A stretch of DNA of 64,000 nucleotides from assembly GCF_905220565.1 (NCBI RefSeq), contig NC_059399.1:10344501-10408500 (forward strand). Direction: 5' to 3'. This document shows positions 10,610 to 23,095 of the stretch, piece after piece. Numbering within the stretch: the stretch's first letter is position 1; each line of letters starts with the position of its first letter. A model generated the notes under the pieces. That model did no database searches. It had not been told where the DNA came from and saw only the letters and a program-made list of their open reading frames with translations. The stretch is from Melitaea cinxia. Taxonomy: Eukaryota; Arthropoda; Insecta; Lepidoptera; Nymphalidae. The position numbers and the translations under genes are program-made.

Positions 10610-12395
10610 ATGTTACATCAGAACTTTTGACCAGGTAGACCGATTTCGACAAATTTTGTTTTAATCGAAAGGTGGTGTGTGCCGATTGGTCCCATTTAAA
10701 TTTATTTGAGATCTAACAACTACTTTTCGAATTATATCTAATAATGTGTTTTTACTTGACGCTTTTTTCGTCGACCTACGTTGTATTATACCACATAACT
10801 TTCTACTGGGTGTACCGATTTTGATAATTCTTTTTTTGTTGGAAAGAGGATATCCCTAGTTTAGTACCATGATAAGGAAACCAGGATCTGATGATGGGAT
10901 CCCAGAGAAATCGAGGGAAACTCTTGAAAATCCGCAATAACTTTTTACTGGGTGTATCGATTTTGATAATTTTTACTTTAATCGAAAGCTGATGTTTATC
11001 ATGTGGTCACATATAAATTTTATCGAGATCTGATAACTACTTTTTGATTAATCTTTGATAACGCGTATTTACTTGACATTATTTTCGTCACCTTACGTTG
11101 TATTATACCTCATAACTTTTTACTGGGTGCACCGATTTTGACGTTTCTTATATAAATTAAAAGCTACTATTCGTCACGTGGTCCCATTCAAATTTAATTG
11201 AGATTTGATTAGTAATTTGTGAGTTATATCTAATATTGCGTATTTACTTGACGGTTTTTTCGCCACCCTACGTTGTATTATACGTTATATCTTTTTACTG
11301 GGTGAACTGATTTTGATCTTTTTTGTATAAATCAAAAGCTAATACTTGTCATGTCGTCCGTTTTAAATATGATTGAGATATAATGAGCAATTTTTGAGTA
11401 ATCTTTGATGACACGTATTTACATGACGATGTTAAGACGACTGTGGTCATGTTCAATACTTTGCCACAACGCCATCTATGAAAATTTAATGAAATTACTT
11501 CGTTCACTATCGATCAAATTACAATATTCCACTAGAGTAGAGAGTAGCAGTTTATTCGTTATAAATATATTTGAACTTTTAATTTTTGAGTTATCGCTAA
11601 AACTGGGTATTTACTTGGCTATTTTACGTCGACCAACGTTATATTAACCTCATTACTATTTTACTGGGTGGACCGATATCGATGATTCTTTTTTCAATCG
11701 ATAGGTGGTGCTTGTCATGTGGTCCCATTTAAATATAATTGAGATTTGACTCGAACTTTTTGAGCTATATCTGATATGGCGTATTTACTTGACTGTTTTT
11801 GGAGTTTTCTCCTTAAGAATCGATTTTCATTTAAGGCCCCGGAATGAAAAAATTGAACAGTAAAATCTACTGAACGAATGACCTTGTTAGAGATGGCGTT
11901 CAGACGTTTTCTAATAACGCAATTAGGTTCCGATAGATGGCGTTATTGCATTCATTTATTTACAATTTGATATAGTAATAATATATTTCTTAGACTAGTA
12001 AGCCTTTTTGTGCCTATTTAGACAGTTGATCTGAAGGGGTAAACTCCAGTCGTGCATCGGAGCTGTGTGAAAACATGAACATTACATATTTTTAATAAAA
12101 AAGACATAAACCGTAATTCAATATAAATCCGCTTCAACTAAAAAACCCGACGTAATAAGCGATGTCAGCGCTTCGCGCGAATCGACGACGGGCCTTTTAT
12201 GAAGTTTCTGCCTACAATCGCTAACAAAATGTTAGAAATAACAGTAGAACATTATATAATTCTACAATTTTATAATGTCGCGTTATGTGGAATACGAACA
12301 AAGTATTACTATTTTTTCGTCGATCTACGTTGTATTACTCTTCGATGTAATTGAAGTCGGTTTTTTTTTTCGTTTGCGAGCAAACACAATTATTT
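10523..12395 (+). mobile_element. AACCGACTTC-family element, copy 2 (long, with nested repeat)
   Basis: It starts AACCGACTTCCAAAAAAGG and ends GAAGTCGGTT, T-run, then GTTTGCGAGCAAAC and CACAATTA. At about 1.9 kb it is the longest copy, because internal phrases repeat several times ('ttttactgggtg', 'tggtcccatttaaa') and another repeat is nested at 12071-12305. A run of 41 T lies at 10565-10605 near the 5' end. No coding frame with a domain is present. The layout (5' inverted end, matching inverted sequence near the 3' end, terminal hairpin) resembles HINE/DINE-1 elements. Confidence 0.65.
12071..12305 (+). repeat. Dispersed repeat, uninterrupted copy (empty site)
   Basis: This stretch matches both flanks of the Jockey element: its left part matches 49978-50150 and its right part matches 55516-55603. 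The point corresponding to the insertion is 'cgctaacaaaatgttag' near 12223-12239. It includes a GC-richer hairpin-prone segment with 'acgacgggccttttatgaa'. Confidence 0.75.
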
Positions 12396-12754
12396 AAAAT
12401 ACAAGTTTAAAACTTTTTACACAAAATTATTATCAGTTCTTTAACATAACTACAAAATTTTTGTGTTAAACTTAATCTTTTTATATACATACATAAAATA
12501 TATTTTTAATACTAAAAGAACGTTTTTAAATTTGTGTCTTAACAAACTATGTCTTGTCTTGTTTTAAGTATATTTTGGAACAACAAATTTTGTTTAGTTA
12601 TTATAACTTTAATATTATTGCATAATTTTGCTTGGTTACTTTACAACCGTATTTATTAAAATCTATTTGTAATCTTATTTCTTAAACGGTAATAAATAAT
12701 AAAAGTTCTACGACTAGGGCATCCCGTGAAGTTTTATTTCTTGAGCGACACAAC

Positions 12755-13190
12755 ACAAACACCAAGCACGCCCGGCCACGACAAACATCTCAATTGCCTA
12801 CACAAACATTATATGTATGAAATATATGTGAAATGAATTATATGTATCATGAAAGCAATCCAACCAGCGAATGCTAACAGAACCATCTGTGTGAAAAATA
12901 ATATTCGTAATGAATATCTAGAGTGTTTAACCTTTACTGTTGAATTAGCGTTTACCATGTTATCTGGGCCGTGCAGTGAAATTCAGTCACGATAACACCG
13001 TGACCGTTAGCTTGACGTGCTCTCCGTGATACAGTGGGGAAAGCCACACAGATTGACACCCAGACAGGAAATTAATTATTGTTAAAATACAAATATCCAC
13101 CTTGCGCGGGATACGCACTTACGATCGCCGGTGCTTAGGCACCCGCACAATACATGCGCAAATACAATAAGAGCGGTTGTCAAAGGATAT
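12755..13190 (-). repeat. tRNA-derived SINE, minus strand, decayed
   Basis: The body segments 'cttgacgtgctctccg' and 'gacacccagacag' correspond to the SINE bodies at 25076-25135 and 62105-62165. The head at 13090-13190 reads on the minus strand as a tRNA-like stretch with a degenerate A box. Another body fragment lies at about 12755-12810. Confidence 0.5.
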
Positions 13191-14509
13191 TGCAGATAAA
13201 AAATTTAAAAAAATTTAGTGATTCCATAAGAACCTTTCTTGTATAACCTATATGACAAAGTATTCTCAAGTTATGGTGTGACCAATAGAAGTAGCGATTC
13301 ATTTTTATACACATATTAGTTTTACCTCGCGCGTAGCTAAGTTTTTTTTTGATACCAATATGAAACCTTTGTGGGCTTCATGCACAACACTTTGCTTAAA
13401 GATCATGACATTATCAAATGCACAGTTTATATTATTATTTTAGTATATTCTACGAATTACATACATACCAATACTCAGTTTTATATACATAGATAGAAAA
13501 TAGATACATATGCCTCCTGATTCCTGGAACAAAAATGTTCCCCATTAATTTAATGTTTAAAGGATTTCTATGAATAAATTATTTGGTAACACAAAATACT
13601 TATACGATTTATACGGGTGTCTCCTACTAAGTCCAGTCAAAAGGTTCTTTGATTATAAAAAGAAGCTTTTACCGCCGATGTTACAACAATTGGATTTCAA
13701 AAGAAGGGTTTTATGTAAACATCGGATATCGCGTATAACATAAAAGCGTCTATGATATTTTGTATAAGACGATCAAAATACGAATTATTCATGGAATCGT
13801 TGTCTACGTTAACTTGACTTCATTTTCTTCTTATTTATAAAACCGTACATATAACATTCGGTAAATGTGTCTTTATATTTATATGTAGCAAAAACAATTT
13901 TCGTATTTGAAATAATAATGTTTGATTGACTCTATTAAAATAGATTTATGGATGAGATATTCTTACAAGCATGTTCATACTTGTAAACATTTGACGTGAA
14001 CTGCTAAAACAGACTGCAAATAGTATACTGTTTAACTAAGGCTTACCTTGTAGATATTAATATTTAGTTTAAAACGAAACAAATTACATGAAATACGCAA
14101 TTATTAAGGAAAACTTAAAAAACACGTAAGTACTATTTGTACCATTAATTACCCAAGCTACATGTTCAACGATAACCATTATACAATTATTAAATAATTT
14201 TAAAATGTGTCAAGGGATAACTGGGTTAATGTTAGGTATGCATTGCTAGCACATGGTTTAATTGGCATTAAATTTATTTTTTATGTAGCTGCTCACTGGA
14301 ATGTGGTAAAGGTAAAGCTTTAGTTTTAGTGTCAAGTATCTCGTTATTAGATTTTACATCAAATTTATACGAATAACGATTTTTTTCATACATAAATACG
14401 TACTTAATTTATTTATGTAGTCTTTTTATACTTTTTTACTTTATTCACGTCAAAATTTTAACACGGACAAAGTTTTTGATTATCATTATATTCAAAATTT
14501 TACTGAGGT
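13191..14509. other. AT-rich stretch, no gene seen
   Basis: No repeat family from elsewhere in the window and no credible frame was found. Confidence 0.45.
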
Positions 14510-14800
14510 AAAGCGCAGGAGGACATATTCTGCTCAATATCTGGAGCAGCCTGTCTGGGGAAGTACGTCAACCCTACAGAAGATCACAGCTGCATAATAA
14601 TGCTTTCAAGCAGTGTTGTGTGCCTGTTGGTAATTAAGGTGACTCCTGCTCCTGAGAGCTCCTGGGTATTGGAGATTAGGTCGGCAACGCGCTTGCGATG
14701 CTTCTGGTGTTGCAGACGTCTATAAGCTACGGTAATCGCTTACAATCAGGTGAGCCGTAAGCTTGTTTACCAACTTAGTTACATATATAAAAAAAATACT
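14510..14800 (+). repeat. LINE-derived repeat with 3' tail
   Basis: It begins near 'ctcaatatctggagcagcc' and ends with 'caatcaggtgagccgtaagc' and an A-run. The same full order is found at 33550-33835, and the 5' part in reverse at 28085-28200. Confidence 0.6.
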
Positions 14801-14819
14801 CCTCTCAATTAATGTTGTG

Positions 14820-14975
14820 TCGATGTGGTGAGTAAAGTGTTTCTTGAGTCCAGTCTTCCAGAGTTCCTGAAGGGAGTCGGGGGTAGCGTCGGCAACATAT
14901 TTGCAACCCTTATGGTATTGCAGGCGTCTATACTTTACGATAAACGCTTACAATCAGGTGTGCCGTATACTTAAC
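14820..14975 (+). repeat. Second, truncated copy of the LINE-derived tail
   Basis: This is a diverged direct repeat of the 3' half of 14510-14800, ending 'caatcaggtgtgccgtatac' just before the next element begins. Confidence 0.55.
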
Positions 14976-15001
14976 TACTAGTACTTGTATTACTTGTTTT
15001 T

Positions 15002-15600
15002 AACCGACTTCCAAAAAAGGAGGAGGTTCTCAATTCGACTGTATTTTATTTTTATTTTTATGTATGTTACATCAGAACTTTTGACCGGGTGGACCAATTT
15101 CGAAAAATTTTATTTTAATCGAAAGGTGGTGTGTGTCAATTGGTCCTATTTAAATTTATTTGAGATCTAACAACTACTTTTTGAGTTATATTTAATAATG
15201 CGTTTGTACTTGACGCTTTTTTCGTCGACCTACGTTGTATTATACCGCATAACTTTCTACGAGATGTACCGATTTTGATAATTTTTTTTTTGTTGTAAAG
15301 GGAATATCCCTAGTTTGGTACCATGATAAGGAAACCAGGATCTGATGATGGGATCTTGGAAAAATCGAGGGAAATTCTAGAAAATTCGCAATAACTTTTT
15401 ACTGGGTGTACCGATTTTGGTAATTTTTAATTTAATCGAAAGCTGATGTTTATCATGTGGTCACATATAAATTTTATCGAGATCAGAGAGTAATCTTTGA
15501 TAACGCGTAGTTACTTGACTATTTTTTCGTCGATCTACGTTGTATTACTCGTCGATGTGATTGAAGTCGGTTTTTTTTCGTTTGCGAGCAAACACAATTA
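15002..15600 (+). mobile_element. AACCGACTTC-family element, copy 3 (cleanest copy)
   Basis: It begins AACCGACTTCCAAAAAAGG and ends GAAGTCGGTTTTTTTTCG, then the hairpin GTTTGCGAGCAAAC and CACAATTA. At 0.6 kb it is the most compact copy and shows both ends clearly. It lacks the nested repeat of copy 2, so it is a good reference for the family. Confidence 0.7.
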
Positions 15601-15607
15601 TTTAAAA

Positions 15608-17194
15608 TTGTATTATATTTTCAATAGATAACCTAAACGAATAAATTACCGGCGTGTGAAAAATTATTAATACCAAAATTATAGAGTAATGTCATACACG
15701 AACAAAATTTTTATCCGAGGATATTTTGAAATCATTTCAATACCAATAAATCGACGTTTATCATTTTGATCTTACAAATGGCTCAAATGAAACTAAAATT
15801 TATTTATTATAATTACTTGGAATACCTTTGATTAATACAAAATGTAAAATTAACGGACAGTATCTTGTCTATCAGAACGTTTTGAGATTTTTAAAATTTT
15901 ATTAAAACAGAGTTAGGTATTTTGTTTTCTTAAGTAGGTAATAAGAAAAAACAGCATCACAAGAAAAAAGAGTATTTATTTGTAACCGCAATGTCTTTTT
16001 TTGTGAAATAAGTTAGCAATTGAATTTTGGGTTGGTGTTATCTCTTAATATAATTTTTGTAATGTCAAAATACCACTTCCCAAAAATACCATTATAACGT
16101 TATTTTTAGAAATAAAAATAGTTAAACATTCATTAAATTAGAGTAAGCGTTTTAAATCATAATTTTTAGGTAACGCTGTTTTTTTAGATAACTACTAGTT
16201 TTCGTTAACTTTATGTTCGTTGGTGGATTTTATTACGAAGTTTAAAACTTATGAAGAACTTTCTATGGAATTCTTTATAAAATTTTCGTTTCATTTTAAA
16301 ATGTAAAGTATTTTTAACTCTTTACTTACGGCTCTTTGACACAAAATTGAAGCACTTACGAGTATTTTATAACTTTTTTATGGATTATTAAATTTTAGCA
16401 TGTAGTTTTGTGCATTTCATAAGGTAATAAATAACATTAATTGTGATTTATGGTTGTAATGTAAATAATTTTTTAAAATATTTGAGTAAAGATATTCGAA
16501 TAATTACAATTATATTTCTATACTTATAACTATTAACATTAACATCGTTTGAAACTTATTTTAAGATAACTAATCAAAAACATAATGTATGTGTACTATT
16601 GTCGTAGTGGAGATAATGATATCGTAAATACGTAGAAATATTCCCTTCCAGGTAGGTACTATTATAATTAATATGATTTTAAATATAATTTTTATTTAAA
16701 GATCAGAATGTAATTTTGGTCGATCTACAAAGCTTTAAGAAATAGGTTTCACCAAATGTGTAGAAATCACAAACGTCCATTTATTTTTGTAAATATCTGT
16801 AGCGCTCCAGCATTTTAAAATTTCTCAAAGTTTTAAGCATAGGCAAAGGTTATAACTATAATAACACTTAATGAACTTTAACATCACTTAATTTCTTCTT
16901 ATAACTTGATGACAAATTAAACCAAAAAAATTAAAAGTAAAAAACCTTTTTAAAAAACAAGCTTTTATTGAATGTGCTAAAGCGAACAAAATAAATATTT
17001 ATTTTAAAACTTTTACTGTCTACTTATAAACTCATTAAATAATTTATATGATAGAAAAGCGTATCGCGAGATTTGAGTACTCGAGTTCCTTAGTTTGTAA
17101 ATTTAATAGTTAAAATCAATCACATCAAGTTATTTAATTTACTTGTGGCCTACTATGTGTACAAGTAAATCTCGCAACAAGCTTTTATAGCTTG
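15608..17194. other. AT-rich stretch, no gene seen
   Basis: The sequence is very AT-rich throughout, with no frame of 60 codons. It could equally be intronic or intergenic. Confidence 0.5.
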
Positions 17195-17240
17195 GTGAGG
17201 CCTATGTCCAGCAGTGGACTGCGAAGGCTGAGGTGAAATA
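17195..17240 (+). repeat. SINE 3' fragment
   Basis: The phrase 'aggcctatgtccagcagtgg' and a following 'aaggctga' are the common SINE tail of this window. The head is missing. Confidence 0.5.
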
Positions 17241-17267
17241 TAAATATTGAATTTCATAAAAAGCTCC

Positions 17268-17415
17268 ACTGGTTACCAATTCGCCTACACCGGCAATCTT
17301 ACGTAGATTGTCAGTTCAACGGGCCGAAGGACGTCCCACACTGCGTTTGCCAAGACGGGGTCTCCACTGTCGGACACGTCTGCTCCAACGGCCATCAGTT
17401 CTGTAACATAGATGA
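17268..17415 (-). pseudogene. LINE reverse transcriptase C-terminal fragment
   Basis: Read on the minus strand, one frame gives RPRLGKRSVGRPSARLTDNL followed by RKIAGVGEL. This is the 'GRP..R..D+LRKIAG' block found after the reverse transcriptase in RTE-like LINEs. Only about 35 residues survive and nothing upstream is recognisable. Confidence 0.55.
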
Positions 17416-17459
17416 CCATCCCACGGCCACTTCAACTTGCTAATTCTATGGATTACAAT

Positions 17460-17660
17460 CATTTTAATATCATATCAAAAATCGACCGTTCCAGCGGGGA
17501 TCGAACCTGCAGCTCCGACTGGCCGTGTTGGTGCTCTGGCCAATTAAGCTGTGGAACAATGTACTCGCTAGATCGAAATTTTCGATATGATGATTTTATA
17601 TTCGGTCTAAGTGTCCGTGGCGCCGTCTATAGTGAGTTATTTACAGAAACCCGGACTATT
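17460..17660 (-). repeat. tRNA-derived SINE head
   Basis: On the minus strand the sequence includes TGGCCAGAGC (A-box-like), then GGTTCGATCCCCGCTGG (a perfect B box) within about 50 bases, as in a tRNA-derived pol III promoter. A partial duplicate with 'tcgaccgttccagcggggat' lies at 17838-17890. Confidence 0.6.
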
Positions 17661-17837
17661 CAAAGTTTACAACAATTACAATACATTTTATTACAATTTA
17701 CAGTTATTACAAATTATTTATTATTAAAATACAGTTTATTACAATGAAAATTTTTGACAGGAGACCACACCATGCTATTTTTAATTTGTGCGATTTTATT
17801 TTTGCGTTACCCACACATTAGGAAATTATAAACATTT

Positions 17838-17910
17838 TAATATCATATCAAAAATCGACCGTTCCAGCGGGGATCGAATCTGCATTTTCGACTGACCGAT
17901 CTATGGATTA
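17838..17910 (-). repeat. Partial duplicate of the SINE head
   Basis: It repeats 'atatcaaaaatcgaccgttc' and the B-box region from the previous feature, then diverges. Confidence 0.55.
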
Positions 17911-18149
17911 TGTCGGTTACTTTCGTTCTCTTGCGGATAGTCTCATTTCTAATCCTATCTTTGAGAGAAGTATGTATTTATTAATTTGTATGCGGGTATG
18001 TAATTATGTGTATATGTTTGTACGTATATTTGTGCGTGTAAGTGAATTCGTAATATTTTTCAAACAGATCAAGAGATTCAGAAAAAACCTTTTATTGTTT
18101 TTTTTTTGTTATTACAAATTACAATTATTACAAAATCCTCATGGGTGCA

Positions 18150-18450
18150 CTAACCTAACCAAACCGCCAGTGCCCACGCGCCGGAGGTAATGGTGGTGTG
18201 TCAGATTCCTACTAACTAAAAAACCACCCCGTGTGAGCAGACCTTCGCTTGAGGGGAGCGAGATGAGGTCCCGTTAGCATGCATCACCTCACCGCGGTGG
18301 TTGGCCCGAATGAAAACATTCGGGCTCCGGCACCTAGAGGGGTGGCACCCACAAGAATACCGCTCCCGGCACGCTCCGCTCTCGCGCTACAGGAAGGGCG
18401 AGCGAAACTACCCGCCCCGTAACTCTGCTGGTTTTGGGCATTAATGCATA
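18150..18450. repeat. GC-rich block of unknown type
   Basis: This is an abrupt GC-rich segment inside AT-rich DNA, with 'gaggggagcgagatgaggtc' and a small inverted pair 'cccgaatg'/'cattcggg'. No frame runs through it. It looks like the structured 3' region of a retroelement, but I cannot name the family. Confidence 0.4.
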
Positions 18451-20097
18451 AACCTACCTCAACGTTGTTTTGTTGAGTGGTAGATAAGGCTGTAAGACTT
18501 TAAGTCCACTTTTTGCGCAACATGTTATATTTATTTGTGTGATTAAGTTTAAAAAAAAATTAAAGTAATAACAACATTTTTCCTACATTTAAAGAAACAG
18601 AAAAATATATACGTGAATTCTAAATTTAAAAAATAAACGTCACTGCATATATTGTATTATTTATAAAAAATACCTTTGTTAAAAAGCCACAGTATTGTTA
18701 TAACGCAAGTTATGACAAAAAAATTTAATTAAGGAAATGAATTCGAAATGTATGAGACGACTTTACTGTGAATTGAAGACAGCGCGAATGCCAGACTTTC
18801 CGGCGGATCAAGCCGGTTTAATCATTGCTTCCTTCCCCACAACTGAGACGAAGGGCAAATAAATTATATATGTTGGAAGAAATAATAACTTACTAATCGA
18901 CTCATGTCTTATTCGTTTTTCTCTTTAATAGGAATTAGCTCAACAGTAACAATATTGTATTAAATTACAATATCATTATTTTAATTATATAATTTTTCCC
19001 TAGATCTAGCACAAGATCATTCCTACATTATTAGAACTTACGTATATTTAAACATGCTTAATATATGACTCTGAAAGTAGTAGATAATCTATCGAGCTGG
19101 GGTCCGGCTGCTGGTCGGCCTCATTAATTCTCTCGACAAACACTGCCCGGTCAATGTGTGAGGATGACAGCACTCGTTTGTTATCCAAACGTGACCACTG
19201 TTATTATGACCTCTATAGTTATTATCGTTCCATCACAGACAATATTTTTTTGTCTTTGACAAATAACTGATGAGGAATAAATGAGGCTGATTTATATATT
19301 AGTATCAAAGTAGATTTGTGGACCGTAATCTTTTAAGAATATTTAAAGTTGTACTCTATTTATTCAATAATTCAAAAATAAGTATAGGAAATAGTGGTAG
19401 TAATTTGTATGTAAATATGTTTCTCTATATCTCTCTTATAATAAAACTTTTTTAGTAATCAGACCTATTCTGCACATATATATATATAAAAAAAAATGGT
19501 CAAAAGCTTTTTTTTCATGCGTCAACATCATCGTTATCTGTCTGTCTATATCTTGGCCACGTTTCACGCCAAAATTATCGAATGAATTTAAATAGAACTG
19601 TGTATGATTTGAGTACATCGGTACTACAAGCTATGATACAGGGAATATAAATAAAAATTACTTTAAAAGGTGTTAATTTTATATCCTAAACTCTAAGATA
19701 GTCCTCTTAAAAGATAGGAAAAAAGTCAGCAATAAATAAATGCCATTATGCCATTTAATCTATTCTATTTCTCGTTAATAAAGACATTATTTAATAGAAC
19801 TTTCCGGAAATATTTCGAGGTCTTTGTTTTGTTAATTTTAAAGTACTAAACTTTTAGATTCAAATAACTCGAAATCCGAAATGTTCAGAAACCTTTGAAC
19901 ATAGGCCTCGACTTAAGCTGGCGTACAAACCTTATCTTACAATCTTGTGAAAGGGAGAGCAATCGCAAACAAAGTTACGTTGTGAGATAAGTTAATTTAG
20001 AATATAAATAGAATTATTAATTTTAATTGTACGTATAGTATATAAATTGACAATAATAAAATAAAATAACCACATTCACTGTCATCGTTCCGCCTAT
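18451..20097. other. AT-rich stretch, no gene seen
   Basis: It contains a short (AT)n run near 19476-19490. The frames seen are short and low in complexity. Confidence 0.45.
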
Positions 20098-20195
20098 CCG
20101 CAGTGGATTATGATGGATTAAGCTCCAATCCTTCTCGAACACGGAGAAAAAGGCCTATGTCCAACAATGGGATGTTACTGCCTAAATACTATGCT
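20098..20195 (+). repeat. SINE 3' fragment
   Basis: It carries 'gattaagctccaatccttct' and 'aggcctatgtccaacaatgg', the same body and tail as the SINEs at 23625 (reverse) and 63268. Confidence 0.6.
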
Positions 20196-20252
20196 ACGCT
20201 ACTATTATCATATTTTGCATATACAATAAATTACATAGCACTTTGAGGTGCA

Positions 20253-20800
20253 GTGCAGCCCTGCACAAAAGTCCTGGTGTCCAAGTTTCTTAGTAGGAAG
20301 ACAAAAATCACAATTTACAAAATCATTATTCGCCCAATCCTGATGTACGGTTGTGAGGCTTGGACACTTACACTCAGAGAGGAGAATAGGCTTCTGGTTA
20401 CGGAAATAAAAATTTACCGTAAGATCCTAGGACCAACTAAAGGGTAAAATGACAGCTGGCGAATAAAAACTAATGCGGATTTTTCAAACCTGGTGTCTGA
20501 GTCAAACATCATTGGAGTTACCAAATCTCATCGGTTGCGGTGGATTGGGATATGTCGAACGCATGGAGGAGAATCGAGCAGTAAAGAGAACGTATCTGGG
20601 TCGACCAACTGGGCGTAGACCGATGGGTCGCTCCAGATACCGCTGGAGGGACGTGGTTGAAGCAGACTTGAGTGATATCCAAGCCAATAATTAATAATTG
20701 GCAGGAAATCGCGCAAGATCGTGCGAAGTGGAGAAATCTTGTATCGGAGGCCAAGACTCACTTCGGGTTACTGAGCCAGATGAGTTTGTTAGTCAATAAA
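20253..20800 (+). pseudogene. RTE-like LINE reverse transcriptase, C-terminal remnant
   Basis: Adjacent frames carry matching pieces of one protein. The first frame has IIIRPILMYGCEAWTLTLRE followed by KIYRKILGP, the segment after the reverse transcriptase palm. The next carries a GHVERM-like stretch (GYVERMEENRAVKRTYLGRP) and SRYRWRDVVEADL. A third continues with NNWQEIAQDRAKWRNLVSEA. At least two frameshifts and internal stops separate them, so it is dead. The catalytic YADD part is not present, so the copy is also 5'-truncated. Assignment to the RTE-like group rests on the C-terminal pattern. Confidence 0.7.
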
Positions 20801-21204
20801 TTACGACGTCGAACTACTATATATACCTATTATATATGCCGTTTAATTACAAATTTAAAAATTTAATTATTAAATGAATTTACGTTTAAATAAGGTACTT
20901 GTGTAATTTTAAATATTTTAATGTGCAAATTAATGTTTTCACCCATATGAAGTATCAGTACGCTAGTTTGACAGTCTGACTTTTAAGCAGCGTTAGCAGA
21001 TCAATAAAGAGGTAGAACTTTCTAGTTTTTGTCATTTATTTATGTGTTTCTGAAATATACTTGTAAATTTTTAGCTAAAAATATTCATTACGAAAAAAGT
21101 TACACCCTGAAGACACCTGCCTCGAAAAAATGAGCGCTCGCGCTAAGAAATAATAGTACTCGTGAATCAGCTATTGAATAATGAAATTATTTATAAGAAT
21201 TTCA

Positions 21205-21290
21205 ATTAGGGTCACATGTTGCAGCGGCATCGCGTGGCTACGCGCGGCGTCAGCGGGTCCTTCGTAGGCATTGCATGTTACAAGATACAC
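21205..21290. other. GC-rich island, possible exon
   Basis: A short GC-rich patch (around 'cagcggcatcgcgtggctac') stands out in AT-rich DNA. It is preceded by 'ttcaattag' and contains a possible donor at 'ttcgtaggc'. It could be a small exon or a repeat fragment. Nothing recognisable is encoded. Confidence 0.25.
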
Positions 21291-22959
21291 ATTTTGTAAA
21301 TAAATAAATTGTATCTATCTGATCAGAAGTTTCATACTAATTTTTTGTATATGCTGAGGTTTTGGAACCTAAACTAAGACTAAAATAAATTTCACCACGT
21401 GACTACACCAATTTTTTTCTTGACTTGTTTAAACTAGTCAGTACTTCTATAACAACTCCGACACTTCCCTCTTCTAATGTCTGTATTATATTCAAATTTT
21501 TAAAAATTACATTACTACCATAATCTAGATATATGAATAAAACAATTCATTAATTCAATCATTAATCAACAATTATATGAAAAAAAGAAATTCAATTTTT
21601 AAAATTTATTAACCGGAGAACCCCCTTTAACAACAGTGGAATTTGAAGACCCTCTCTATTGCTAACTGAAAGGTAAATAATAATTAACTAAAGGCTTAGA
21701 TCAGGGTCACACCCTCCTCATAGAATCTGACACATTTGATGTTTATGATGACAACCTCTTAAGCCTAATAATATTATGGTTTCATACTTAGCTATACTTA
21801 CTTAGGAGGGTGAAAGTTAATCCAATATTTGATCATCAGTGAAGTGAGAAAAAGTGCTTATGTTGTTGAATACAGTATGAAAAATAAAAACAGTGGCAAC
21901 AAAAATAACCATAGAAACTATCTATTTTCTTCTATATTTTAAGAGATTAAAAGTTTCTCCGAAACAAAGGGTTGTTTTCGCATGTTGCGAGGCGTAATGG
22001 TCCCAAGGTGACAAATTAGAGGTCGCGTCCGGATGGTCTCACTTCTAAATTGAGGATGTCTTCAGCCAACACGAAGATAGGATCATTACAAAATAACAAT
22101 GACAATTTCCTATCATTTATGAAAAAATGTTTTGTGAACGTGTTGAAGATAAATATCCAAATCTTTTGTCATAAAGTTTTTAATTAGCTATATTGGAATA
22201 ATACCTTTTTATTCAAGTCACTTTAAAAGAGAGATCAACAATTTGGAAATTTTATGTACATTAATTTTATGTAACCTATAAGACATTAAATACATACACA
22301 CACAGAGTTACAATTAACAAATAAATATAAATTTTAAAAATATTCTTCTAAAAATGTTTTTATAAACAATAATTCATCGAAATTTGATTATTATTTATTT
22401 TGAGATTTCTAAGTAAAATTTTATTTAATTTAGCCTTATTTTACAAAGTTATTTTTTTTAATTAGTCATAAAATCAATTTTAAACATTTTTTTAATATTT
22501 TAAAATCCTTTATAATTAAAATCAATTTTGACACATTCATGATCACGATGCCCGCAAGGAAAGGTATGAAAATGTTATTATAGTAGAAATAAATTCCTTT
22601 TCATAGAATGGTTCTATTTCTGAATAAAAAGAAATTTAATTAAGTAAATGAGTTACGAATTCGTATGTCGTAAATAACCAGACAAGATTTGTGTTGATAT
22701 AAATATTACACGTGACATAAAAACATTGCTTTGAAAAGGAAGATCAGAGATATGTTTTTAGTAAGTTCTAAGAAGGATTGAAACAAAATATTGTAAAAGG
22801 TTGACACTTTATATGTTATTATGTTAAAAACTATTTGGCAGTGATTGGTATTCTTGTTAAAGAATCTCGTAAACAAGTAAACTAAACGATAGGTAGTCCC
22901 AACAAAATAGTTATTGTTATAAATATCTTTTACATTATATGAACTATTCCCCTTGCTAT
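21291..22959. other. AT-rich stretch, no gene seen
   Basis: No domain-bearing frame and no repeat copy was recognised. Confidence 0.45.
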
Positions 22960-23095
22960 TTATTTATTTTTATTTATTAAAACTTTATTTTACACAAAAA
23001 AGAAGATACATTTTAGAACGATTAGATACTAAAACAAATAGTGTATGCATAGGCGGCCTTATCGCTTATAGCGATCTCTTCCAGGCAACCTTTAA
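22960..23095 (-). repeat. LINE 3'-end fragment, minus strand
   Basis: It contains 'gcggccttatcgcttatagc' and 'gatctcttccaggcaacc', the reverse of the tail at 9865-9990. Confidence 0.55.
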
